Shown: piece by piece, positions 33,371 through 43,162 of the stretch
Numbering within the stretch: the stretch's first letter is position 1
Layout: every line of letters begins with the position of its first letter
Origin: Molanna angustata
Lineage: Eukaryota > Arthropoda > Insecta > Trichoptera > Molannidae
Direction of reading: 5' to 3'
Assembly: GCA_963576475.1 (NCBI GenBank)
Contig: OY754970.1
Coordinates: forward strand, 26,161,091 to 26,225,090
DNA: 64,000 bases
Notes under the pieces: model-generated
What the model saw: only the letters and a program-made list of their open reading frames with translations
Told to the model about the DNA's origin: nothing
Database searches by the model: none
Made by a program: the position numbers and the translations under genes

Positions 33371-35990
33371 ATACTTTATTTTTTATTTTTTTTTATTTTA
33401 TTTTTAATATATTTTATAATACAAATCAATATATAAATTCACTAGTAATAATATTCTTACATATTTTTCCCTGCAGTACCTCATCAAAAAGATTACAATC
33501 TTGTGCTTGATGAGGGAAGCACTTATAACAAAATAAAATATCAATACAAAGCAAAGTCAACATAAAAGTAAAAGTAATTAAATCAAATCATACATGAACA
33601 AAAAAAAAATCAAATAAACATCATAAAAAGGTTGAAAATAAATGAAAAAGAAGAATACTCAAATAAGAAAACATATCAGAATACATATTCAAACAAAAAA
33701 AAAGAAAAACATGAAAATAATTGAAAAATGAGTAATATAGAATTATAGACGATTCAAATATATCAAAACACATATTCAAAAATAAAAAAAGAAAATACTG
33801 GAAATTGAAACAAATCAAAACAACAAAATCGAAAACTACTATTTTAGAAAGTTAAGTGCAATTTTAATATATGTTTAAATTTTTTAAATTCTTTTATCTG
33901 CTTTAATTCATTTGGGAGGCAATTGAAAAATTTTATTCCCAAATAAATGTAGTTGTTTTGTAATTGTCCTGTATTACATTTGGGTATTTTAAAATCATTT
34001 TGGAATCGTAGAGACTTATTTTTTTCAATTTTTTGTATAACATTATCTTTGAAAATTTGCAAAATAGACACTTTTTTATAAATATTATCTACTTTGGGTA
34101 CTTTGAACATGTCAAATAGTGTTGTAATGGGGAAAGTGCGTGTTTTCTTAAGTATAACCTTTATGATTAATTTTTGTACAACTCTAACTTGGTTTGAAAT
34201 ATTGTCATATGCTCCTCCCCAACGAACGATTCCATAAATAAGCAAGGAATGGACCGTCGCATAATAGATGTTTTTTAGGTTTTTTAAATTTAATATATTT
34301 CTTAGTCTTATGAAAATATAAATACATTTCCTTATTCGTTTAACTAAGTCACCTAAATGCGCTTTCCATTTCATGTTTTGGTCAATAATAATACCGAGGT
34401 ATTTTATCTTTGAGGTTGGTCGTAGTGTTGAGCAAATTTCGCGGCAGTTGCTGATGTTGCAATTATTATGATGTATGGTTATTTTCAAATCCAGATCTGT
34501 TTTCAGTTTATTAATATAGAATGGGATAAAGTGTGTTTTTTCGGTATTTAATGATAGAAGATTCGTATCAAACCAGTTTTTTAACATATTGATGTCGGCA
34601 TTCGCTAGTTCACAAACAGTATTCCATGCACCCCCCTCAATTACTATAACTGTGTCATCAGCATAGGATATTATTTTTCCATTTAACTGCTGTTTAAATA
34701 TATCATTGACATAGACAATAAATAATAGAGGGCCCAGCACTGTACCTTGTGGGATACCAAAACAGCTTGTTTCCACTCTACTGCAGACATCATTTATCTT
34801 CACTAGTTGTGGACGTTGGTGTAGATAGCTTGCAATCCACTCAAGTGCTTTATCATTTATACCAACACTTTTTAATCTAGATATCAGCTTCACATGTGAG
34901 ATACTATCAAATGCCTTTTTTAAATCTATAAAAATCCCGATACATTTTGACTGTTTATCTAATGAACGTTGTATAATACTTGTTAATTTTGCAATTGCAT
35001 CTTGTGTACTTCTATTTTCCATAAAGCCGAATTGATTTTCATGAATTATATTGTTGCATTTGATGAACTGAGTCATACGCTTTTTAACTATTTTTTCAAA
35101 AATTTTGGCAAGGTTTGAGATGATTGATATGGGTCGGTAATTTGATATTTCTTCAGGATTGCCCGATTTGAATATCGGAGTTATTAGTGATTTTTTATAA
35201 TTTGTTGGAAATATTCCACTCTGAAAACTGATATTCAGGATATGAGCTATTGGTTTGGAAATTTGTTTATTTACATATTTTAGCGTCTCGACGGTCAATC
35301 CATCAAATCCTGGGGCAGAACCTCCCTTCAAGTTAGTGATAGTATTTTCGATTTCGTCTCTCGTGGTCGGTTGAAATTTATTAATTTTATTTTTATTCTC
35401 GGTATTGGAGTTTAGTTCATGTTCCGTATTTTGTGAATGGATTAGACTAGCAAGATTTTTTCCTACATTAGCAAAATGATGGTTGAATACATTGGCTGCA
35501 AGAGAAGGATTATCTTTACAGCATATCTTTATGTTGTCATGGCTAATTGTGTTTATTGTGTTATTCTTGAAATTTCTTTTATCGATTATCTCATTGATAA
35601 TAGTCCATATTCTTTTGCTATTGTTTTCTACCATTTCCAATTTTTGCTTATAAAAGTTCTCTTTCATATTTTTTATTAGGTATGCTAGTTTGTTTTTGTA
35701 CGCCTTAAAATGTCTTTTTAAATTTTCATTATTTGGTTGTTGCGTTGTTAATCTATACAGTTCTTCTTTGTGTCGTACTGACACTATTAGGCCGTGAGTA
35801 ATCCATGGTTTAATCGGTTTCAATTTGGAATGTTTTACTATCGATTTTACATAATATGATGAATCGTCAATAAACAAAGACATTTTGCTTTCGAAAATTC
35901 TACAACACTCATCTACTTACTATATATAACTATATATAAAATAAATATTCCTGTTGGTTTAAAGAGAAAAAAAAAACAATTAAAAATGTA
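33370..35990 (-). mobile_element. Jockey/CR1-like LINE, 5'-truncated, long intact polymerase frame
   Basis: The minus strand carries a reverse-transcriptase frame (see 33,844-35,883), about 460 bp of A-rich 3' untranslated DNA and an A-rich terminus (T-rich on + at 33,375-33,420). The 5' end stops at about 35,990, before any endonuclease domain, so the copy cannot move by itself. Fragments of the same lineage lie at 20,510-21,350. Confidence 0.85.
33844..35883 (-). CDS. LINE reverse transcriptase (679-residue open frame)
   Basis: Non-LTR retrotransposon polymerase. The order of motifs is complete: GGSAPGFDGLTVETLK (palm entry, about 187), SLITPIFKSG and NYRPISIISNLAKIFEK, IHENQFGFMENRSTQDA, IFIDLKKAFDSISH (first catalytic Asp), GIPQGTVLGPLLFIVYVND, ISYADDTVIV (YADD catalytic pair, about 400), and KIKYLGIIIDQNMKWK then YGIVRWGG in the thumb. 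The frame has no internal stop, so it is young or recently silent. The apurinic-type endonuclease expected before residue 1 is missing; the ATG used is only the first in the remaining frame. This is a transposon gene, not a host gene. Confidence 0.85.
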   Translation of the reverse strand: MSLFIDDSSYYVKSIVKHSKLKPIKPWITHGLIVSVRHKEELYRLTTQQPNNENLKRHFKAYKNKLAYLIKNMKENFYKQKLEMVENNSKRIWTIINEIIDKRNFKNNTINTISHDNIKICCKDNPSLAANVFNHHFANVGKNLASLIHSQNTEHELNSNTENKNKINKFQPTTRDEIENTITNLKGGSAPGFDGLTVETLKYVNKQISKPIAHILNISFQSGIFPTNYKKSLITPIFKSGNPEEISNYRPISIISNLAKIFEKIVKKRMTQFIKCNNIIHENQFGFMENRSTQDAIAKLTSIIQRSLDKQSKCIGIFIDLKKAFDSISHVKLISRLKSVGINDKALEWIASYLHQRPQLVKINDVCSRVETSCFGIPQGTVLGPLLFIVYVNDIFKQQLNGKIISYADDTVIVIEGGAWNTVCELANADINMLKNWFDTNLLSLNTEKTHFIPFYINKLKTDLDLKITIHHNNCNISNCREICSTLRPTSKIKYLGIIIDQNMKWKAHLGDLVKRIRKCIYIFIRLRNILNLKNLKNIYYATVHSLLIYGIVRWGGAYDNISNQVRVVQKLIIKVILKKTRTFPITTLFDMFKVPKVDNIYKKVSILQIFKDNVIQKIEKNKSLRFQNDFKIPKCNTGQLQNNYIYLGIKFFNCLPNELKQIKEFKKFKHILKLHLTF

Positions 35991-36004
35991 TCGAATTTAA
36001 TAAT

Positions 36005-36779
36005 ATTGGAACTCAGAATTCGGAGTAGAACTTAGTGTGTCTGTATGTGTGGTGTCCCTTATAACTTTTCATCCGCTTGATATGCAGAGTCTAAAATTTC
36101 AATAATATGTATACTTAGATAATTTTAGGCCAAAAAAAAATTGAATTTTTACTTTTTTTCATATTTCTCACAGACCTGAAAATGATGAATGCTGAAAATT
36201 TGTATAAATATAGACAATTATAATATCCCAAATAACATTTTTTTTAAAAAGTTCCAGGGTTTCTAAAACTGTTTTTGTCAAGAAAATCATTTTTTATGAC
36301 AAATTTATGTGTTTAACTGCCTTTATTTCCATTTTTTTTATATATATCGATTAGCGCCGAACCAACCCAACTAGATTTAATTTTCTTTATAAATTCTATA
36401 AATTATAGCAGTTCATCTCAAACTTTTTTACCAATTTTGGTAATAATTGAATTTAGTGATGACATCTTTTCATTGAATTTGTATGGCAGTATACACAATA
36501 TCTATGGGGACTCTCAATAGTTTGATACTCAATCTCCATACATACATACCATCAAAATGTTTACATATTTGGGGAAGGAAAAAAGGACTGACCTCCACAC
36601 TATCCTATCTTGATATATTTTTTGTATAGAAAACAATAATACAAACAACAATATCTTGAAATATTCAATAATTTGGATTTAAGGTGTTTATAGTTTGGTA
36701 TGTTTTCTTCAACTATATATACTATGTACATACAATCGCTATCGACAGTTGGATCTCATGTGTCAGATGTGACTAGTTA
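36005..36779 (+). mobile_element. Foldback-family module, solitary diverged copy
   Basis: It follows the module of the 28-31 kb cluster in order: CAGAATTCGGAGTAGAAC, CCCTTATAACTTTTCATCCG, CCAGGGTTTCTAAAAC, GACCTCCACACTATCCTATC and GACAGTTGGATCTCATGTG. It is more diverged than the cluster copies and sits just beside the LINE 5' truncation point. Confidence 0.8.
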
Positions 36780-37120
36780 CTAAACTGTAGAATTGTGTAG
36801 ATTGGTTTAGATACTTTTGTACTTATAGGAAGTAATATTATAACAATTCTTCTTTATATTTAATGAATCATTTCACTCGATAACAAATCCAAAGTAGGTA
36901 CTTACAAATACATCCCTTAAAATAGATTAATGAAATTGATTGAGATTGGATTCAAACCCAAGTACATTGGAGAGTACTGTAAGGCTTTCCATTCATTCTC
37001 TTAATATGTCTTTACATATTTATTGTTATTTTGATTAGAGGTTTTTTTACGGGGCCCTGGAAGACTTGACTTATTTATGATATAACACTGTACTGCAAAA
37101 ATAATACCTACTTAATTATT
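36780..37120. other. Intergenic, nothing recognised
   Basis: No supportable exon, RNA gene or repeat boundary. Confidence 0.35.
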
Positions 37121-37124
37121 ATTA

Positions 37125-37420
37125 TTACCACAATGCGCTTCCTCAGAAGAATTAACAGACCAATGAGTACGCATCGATCAAGCTTTTAATTGGGAATTAT
37201 TCGACTATCTGTGGGGTAAACGAGGTAGCCTATATATCCCCCCACCAATCACGACTTGGGTCAGTTCCCATTTACCGTTCTTGCGGGCCAGTCGTACTAA
37301 TAAACACCACCATCGAACACCATCATTTTTCATTTCGACCCACTATAGGTACCGACATTCATTCCCACAGTGGTGACCCCAACATAATTGGTGGGGGTAT
37401 ATATAGGCTACCTCATATCC
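37125..37420 (+). mobile_element. Possible LTR-retrotransposon remnant with inverted arms
   Basis: CATTCATTCCCACAGTGGTGACCCCAACA at about 37,350-37,384 resembles the LTR end plus primer-binding region of insect Ty3-type elements (TGGTGACCCC). It is bounded by an inverted pair: GAGGTAGCCTATATATCCCC (37,219) and GGGGGTATATATAGGCTACCTC (about 37,394). No gag or pol frame is seen. The label is tentative. Confidence 0.35.
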
Positions 37421-38285
37421 CCTACATATCAAAGATGTTTAACATTATTATTTTAATATGTAGTCTCTATTGCACCCGGGTATTTTTACTTGACAAGTTT
37501 TCAAATACAATAAAATATTGAATTGTTGACTCATCTCATCTAATTTAGTTCCGTGATTTTTTTGTCTGTCAATATCAATACCTACTTTATTAATAATATT
37601 ATAGACTTCAAATAAATAGCCCTGGTTCCATAATATTATTATTATGTGATTGATAGGTAAAAGCTTATTATATAAAATAAACATTTCTTCAAAACAGTGT
37701 TATCTCTAAAATAATTGACATCAATCTTCATTGTAAAGTTTATCAATTATAACAATGTTCTGTACAGAGTGATTTATTATGTAGTGATTTATTTATATAG
37801 TATACATACATATTTATAGAGTTCATTTTAATGTAAAAGAAATTATCAGGATCTATTTAGGAACATTTTAATTACCTAAATCATCTTAGAAGAACATGAA
37901 ATCCTTGATTTGTATTGTTTTAAGAAACATTGAATATTTATTTTTTTCATAAAAGAAAATGAAGTGTCATATAAACTAAGTAAAAATGCTTGTACTACAG
38001 TTGAACAAAATCGGTCAAGGCCAGATTGGAATCCACTGAAATACTACTCCAGCGCACCACCTCTAAAATATCTTAACTCTTCGAATATATAAAAACAACA
38101 TATGAATTTTTATTTTCTTTAATTAAAATATCATTCTATGAAGCAATGTTCTTAGGAATAACAGTTCCATTAATATTATATTCCTGACTTAAAAACTCCA
38201 ATGTAATATTTATACAAAAAATAATAAATCTAAAAAGTTATGCTCTAAAAAGTGGTATTAAATAGGTGAAACTGACTCATTATAA
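37421..38285. other. Unannotated DNA with a decayed SINE-A copy
   Basis: At about 37,988-38,060 GCTTGTACTACAGTTGAAC and AAAATCGGTCAAGGC, then TACTCCAGCGCACCAC, match the minus form of SINE A with many changes. The remainder is AT-rich with nothing recognised. Confidence 0.4.
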
Positions 38286-38540
38286 TCTTCTTCTTCTTCT
38301 TCTTCAGCCCTCCTTCGTCCAGTAATGGACATAGGCCTTCCTCTGAGGCCTCCACAGCTCCATATCTTAGGCAGACCGCATCCATCTGCCTCCAGCCACT
38401 CATCTTATATCATCAGACCACCTTGTTTGATGCCTTCCTACACTTCTTTTGCCCATTCTAGGTCGCCGTTCTAGCACTTTCTCTGTCCATATTGAGTCTG
38501 TGGTTCTAGCGACATGCCCTCTGCCCAGCTCCACTTCTGT
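38286..38540 (-). mobile_element. RTE-like LINE 3' end with (GAA)n terminus
   Basis: The minus strand gives the C-terminal motifs GRGHVARTTDSIWTEKV and RWSDDI, then SGWRQMDAVC and GLCPLLDEGGL before (GAA)n at 38,286-38,304. This is a standard ending of insect endonuclease/reverse-transcriptase LINEs. Only about 250 bp remain. Confidence 0.75.
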
Positions 38541-39356
38541 TTGGCAACCTTTTGGACATTGTCGGTTATTTTGGTTTATCTCTTATTTTATGTCTAATTG
38601 CAATAAAGGAGTGGATTGTGGCCAACGCTATACTCCTCACTACCAAGTCACCCCACAAAGTATTCAAATTTTGTATGGAAAATTATCAACATTTTCATGA
38701 TATGAGTTTGTATAATTATTTTATTATGAAAACTTGATAATTTTTCAATGCCATTTTATGAAAGTGATGTGCTTTTTTAGCAATTTGTAAATAAAAATAT
38801 CAAATTTTAAGTTTCCTGAGCTTGGAGTTATTTTGAAATATTTGACAGTTAAAAAAAATTGAGAAGCACTGATCAGATATCCTTTAAATTCTAATGGGGT
38901 CTAAACGAATATTAGATATACAAATTTGCAATATTTGAAAAGAATTGAATGAGTACTTTAGTCTATGATCGATAAAGTAGAATAAACATGCCGTACATAA
39001 TACAAATCACACACATATATATATTGTGATGAAACTTTCAGAATACAATTTCAGCATGATACTAGTTGATAATCTGCAATAAAAAAAATTACTTTAAAAA
39101 TTGTGAATTCATAACTCTCTACATGGGGTTGTGAGGAATTAAAATATGTATACTTTATTACAGTGAGCGTTTATACCATGAAGGTATTAACAAATTTTAT
39201 TACTCTCCACACTATGGAGAGTCATGATTTCACAATTTTTAAGCGTATTTTTTTTACATCAATTTCTCAACGGGTATCATGTAGAGAGTGCACACTGTGA
39301 GTTTCGTCATGATGTGTTTGTATGTATGGCGTACGGCGTACGGAAAATCCTTTTTG

Positions 39357-39545
39357 TGTCCTCTCTACAGCCCAAACTATAAGTCCGATCGACTTCATAT
39401 TAACATCATATGTGTAATGTGCATAGATCTAGAGCTAATTAGTTTTCCTTTATGTCCTCTGCAGCCCAAACTATATGTCCGATTGACTTCATATTGATAT
39501 CATATGTGTTAAGTCCATAAACTTAGAGCTGATTAGTTTTCCATA
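39357..39545. repeat. 96-bp direct tandem duplication
   Basis: TGTCCTCT(CTA/G)CAGCCCAAACTAT starts at 39,357 and 39,453. Both copies continue with CCGAT(C/T)GACTTCATATT and end AGCT(A/G)ATTAGTTTTCC. Non-coding. Confidence 0.85.
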
Positions 39546-40004
39546 GACAACGGTTCATTTTTTCTCAATGTTTCTTTATGATTTCATCTATTAAAACTGA
39601 AAAAATGCTCGCACGACCTGGAAATTAGAGATATTTTAATTTGGTTTCAACTTATTTATAAAACACCAAGAATCTTCATAAAATTGTATTCAAAGTTGGT
39701 CAATGTTAAAAGAAAAATATTCAACGGTTTGTAAAATTATATTTTAATTAATGAATTTTTGTATGAAACTTATATATATTTAAAAATATATTTAAAAATA
39801 AAATTAAAAATATATTTAAAAATAAAAATAAATATATATTTAAAAATAAAATTAAAAAATTGTACTGATTTATTTATTTATTTTTTGTTATTTCATTCTT
39901 GTTTTTGTGTAGCTTTCATATTGTTTAGTAGATGTACAATGTTTTGGCAAATGTAACAATATTAAATAGATACTCCCCTCTTTTAACACGAGATTTTATC
40001 TCAA

Positions 40005-40240
40005 TTAAAGAGGGCTGGCTCTCTCCTGGTGATGTGACCAAAGAAGCTCAATACTGCTCAATACCCGGCGGCTACATACTGTAGACAATCTTTCTTTTAT
40101 CGTGAGCTCTTTAAGGACCGAGTCATTTGTTCTTCTTGCAGTCCACGGAATCCCCAACATGCGACGCCAACACCACATTTCAAATGCGTCAATCCTGTCA
40201 CAATCACGGGACTTCATTGTCCAGGTTTCGGCTGCATATA
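40005..40240 (-). mobile_element. LINE fragment, polymerase C-terminus
   Basis: The minus strand encodes RIDAFEMWCWRRMLGIPWTA then RRTNDSVLKEL and HHQERASPL. The FE.WC.RR.L.I.W..R.TN..VL motif is diagnostic of insect endonuclease/reverse-transcriptase LINEs. Only about 70 codons remain. Confidence 0.8.
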
Positions 40241-40430
40241 GTGATATAACGTGTCAAAATTTTCAAAATGCTCTCACGCTCTTTAAAACATAATTTATCT
40301 GCTTTTATTAAAATATTTCATACAACATTAAGCATTCTTTACCATATTGAGATTGTCAACATTTCAAGAAGAGAAAATTAACGCTAACTATGGTGTGGAG
40401 AGTTTAGTGTTGGCCACAACCCACTCGTTT

Positions 40431-41058
40431 TTAAATTAAACTTTAGGTATATAAAGAAAATTCATTGTGAAAAGAATAATCTTAGGAAAGTATATAAAAT
40501 GATATTGTATTTAATATTTTATCATGTCTTTTATTTAATCAATTAGATTTTTTTATGTCAATATTATTGTTTATTTTTTAAAGTGACTCCTTAATGATAA
40601 AATGTGATTTTAAATTTATCACACTTTATAATATCACAAAGGTGAGTTCATATTTCATAATAATGGTCTTCACTCAAGGAAAACAATGTACTTATTAAAT
40701 AAAAATTTAAACATATTATTATAATTAATTTGCTATAAAGATTTGCAAATTGTACTGTAAACATTTGAATCCAAAATTGTGATTTCTTCCAACTTATATC
40801 AATGTTAACTTCTCAGAGAGGAAAAAGTTGCTTGAGAAATATTTTTAAAAAGTTTCTCCCACATAAAGATTCAAACTTCAGACTCCTACACAAAATTTAA
40901 GAACTTTCTGATTTAAATGCATGTTTCTCTTTATTTTACTGGTGGTATGTCATTTTACAAAGAAGCATTGAACAAAAAAATGCTGAAATCTTAAAAAAAA
41001 TTATACAATGTCACTATAGAAATGCATCGTAATATTTATTTATTTAATGATTATATTA
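40431..41058. other. Intergenic, nothing recognised
   Basis: AT-rich sequence without a supportable exon, RNA gene or repeat boundary. Confidence 0.35.
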
Positions 41059-41140
41059 CTAGTTGCATGTAACACATGAGATCCAACTGTCGATGGCGAT
41101 AGTATGCATAATCAAAGAATACGTACCAAACTATAAACAA
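41059..41140 (-). mobile_element. Terminal fragment of the foldback family
   Basis: ACTAGTTGCATGTAACACATG, then CCAACTGTCGATGGCGATAG and GTACCAAACTATAAAC are the inverted terminus of the module at 28-31 kb. It ends abruptly against unrelated GC-richer DNA. Confidence 0.8.
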
Positions 41141-41640
41141 CACTTAACCGACATTGACCCATTGGTCCTGTTCATCCTTGACGCAGCCGCAACGTCGGAC
41201 AATATCCTCTTATCCGCAAATTTAACCACTACCCCTGAGAGTCCAACCTCAAACGTGGGGCCACCGCTCGAATCAGTAGAGGGGACAAGCCCCAGAGCAA
41301 AACCGACCGAGTCGGAGGGGCTTGTCCCCACCCCTCGGTACTCATGTTGGCGTCCGAAGGTTCCGCGGGCTAATACCGGGGGCACCCGACGCAATCATCA
41401 CCTGTCAGATTTGACGTCACATTGTCAACACAGGATGTCTGACCCGACGTCTGCGCCGGCGGTGTGCCCGAACCTCACACAACATTCGCCATAGTTGACG
41501 AGTCGCTGCTGAGCGAGACTAAAGGCATTCGTCCTGCTCTTCTCTAAGTACAGAATTGAAGGGGGCCCAACAGCGTAAGCCGCCCACCCCCTCTTTACTG
41601 CCTAGGCCCTTAGAGCCGCAACCTGGGCCTTTTAGAAATT
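41141..41640 (+). mobile_element. GC-richer segment, possible ORF1 remnant of a LINE
   Basis: The GC content is clearly above the surroundings. An open frame at 41,063-41,494 is Pro/Ser/Thr/Arg-rich (for example VPTPRYSCWRPKVPRANTGG) and resembles nothing I recognise. Its position directly before a same-strand polymerase relic suggests it could be the linker or first frame of that element. Weakly supported. Confidence 0.3.
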
Positions 41641-41699
41641 TGACCTGAATGAATTTAACAATCACTGCTAAACCTCCAGCCAAAATAAATAGCTTGACT

Positions 41700-42912
41700 A
41701 AAGAAAACACCATCAAAGACATTCACAATACGCCTCTGATAAACCATCCCGAGTTTGCGTTTTTTACAGTAACAGATATTGAAGTTCAAAATGGAATCAA
41801 ATCCATTGATTGAAAATCTTGTGGTTATAACAATACAAGCATTGATATGATCAATGCCTATATTGTTATAACCACATTCTCTCACATCCGGCTATTTTCC
41901 CTCAGCATGGAAAGAGGCATTTTTATTCCTCTTCCAAAGATAGCTAATCCAACATCTCCAAAAGACTTTCAACCAATTTCAACCCTCTGTCTTAGTCAAA
42001 ATCACAGATGACATAAGGAAGGCAATGGATGAGTCCAAACTAACTTTACTTTCACTTCTTGAGTTTAGCAGCGCCTTTAACTCTGTCGATTTTGACATGC
42101 TACTAGCCCGAATGAAATATCTTAATATCTCCTCATCTGTTGTGGACTGGTTCTCAAGCTATCTTTATGGTCGAAAACAACATTGTGGAATATCTCCCGA
42201 ACAAATGTCCGACTGGATCAATTTGGAAAACGGAGTTATGACTTATGACGGAGTTCCTCAAGGCATAATTCTCTCTCTTCTACTCTTCTCAATATTCATT
42301 AATCTAATTGTGAGAAGTCTTCGGTGCTCCTTATACATCTATGCTGATGATCTTCTACTTTGCATAGATTTCTTAGCCAATGACATAAATAATGCCATAC
42401 AAACTGTGAATAAATTCAGCTGCATAAGCAAATGGGCCACTGAAAATGGTAATCTTCTTAACCCTATCAAATCTCATGCCATTATCATAGGGAGTACAAA
42501 ATTTCAGGCTAAATATACTTCAAACACTATTTCCCTTCCTGTACTCAATGGTACAGCAATACCTTTATCCAAAACCGTGAAAAATCTAGGAATTTTGTTC
42601 AATCAACATCTTTCTTGGATATGGATTGAACAAGTCAATGAAGTCTCCAGAAAACTTTTCTATGGTACTATTTTCTATTATTTATTATATTTTTGTAAGT
42701 GCTCTCACAAAGCCATATTATATAGATATAGGTCTTCTCATATTTATGCTGAATAAAAATATAATTACTATAAAGAAAGATATCATACCTAAATGGAATA
42801 AAAGTGAACACGCTGAGATGATTAAATTTGGTCACAAGAAGTATGAATCAAGAACGCCTGACGAAGAAAATATACATACCTACACATTTTACAAAAAATA
42901 TGACCTAGACTA
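41700..42912 (+). pseudogene. Jockey/CR1-like LINE polymerase, degraded
   Basis: The open part (42,025-42,756) has SLLEFSSAFNSVDFDMLLAR (first palm motif, with the usual D..KAFD changed to EFSSAF), DGVPQGIILSLLLFSIF and LYIYADDLLLCIDFL (YADD retained), then SKTVKNLGILFNQHLSW. Upstream, around 41,880-42,000, weak remains of the fingers (HPAIFPSAWK-like, I.LPK) are out of frame. The loss of the first catalytic Asp and the frame breaks make it non-functional. Confidence 0.75.
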
Positions 42913-43162
42913 AAAATGAATGTAAAAGGAACGCCAGAATCTCAATGTCAAAATTTGTTTACAATATTTTACTACAGAGGTCGATAGCATCGTATTTCGA
43001 ATACTTGTTTTGACATTCAGCTGTGCTGTGTACTTTTATTATTGTTAGTGTACAGTAGTTAATTTGTTGGTATAATTAAAACAATATAACATTATTATAG
43101 TAATATAATGATAGTTTTCCAAATGATTCGTTATCAGCGATAATACTATATAGTGTTGTAAG
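42913..43162 (+). promoter_or_regulatory. Probable TBC1D9 promoter/5' leader
   Basis: This 250-bp interval separates the LINE relic from the TBC1D9 start codon and must contain the proximal promoter if transcription starts nearby. No TATA box or initiator is convincing. The inference rests on position only; a distal non-coding first exon is possible. Confidence 0.3.

Larger units (their letters stand above)
38606..40430. mobile_element. 1.8-kb element bounded by ~40-bp inverted repeats
   Basis: GGAGTGGATTGTGGCCAACG at the left is mirrored by GTGTTGGCCACAACCCACTCG at the right. Inside is an inner pair of ACTCTCCACACTATGGAGAGT-like strings (39,200-39,230), a 96-bp direct duplication at 39,357-39,545 and an AT-rich run at 39,770-39,860. 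No transposase is visible. A LINE scrap (40,005-40,240) is nested inside. The superfamily is unknown. Confidence 0.55.

Noticed and set aside
42025..42756. Host gene of 243 codons
   Set aside because: Contains PQG and YADD polymerase motifs of a degraded LINE.
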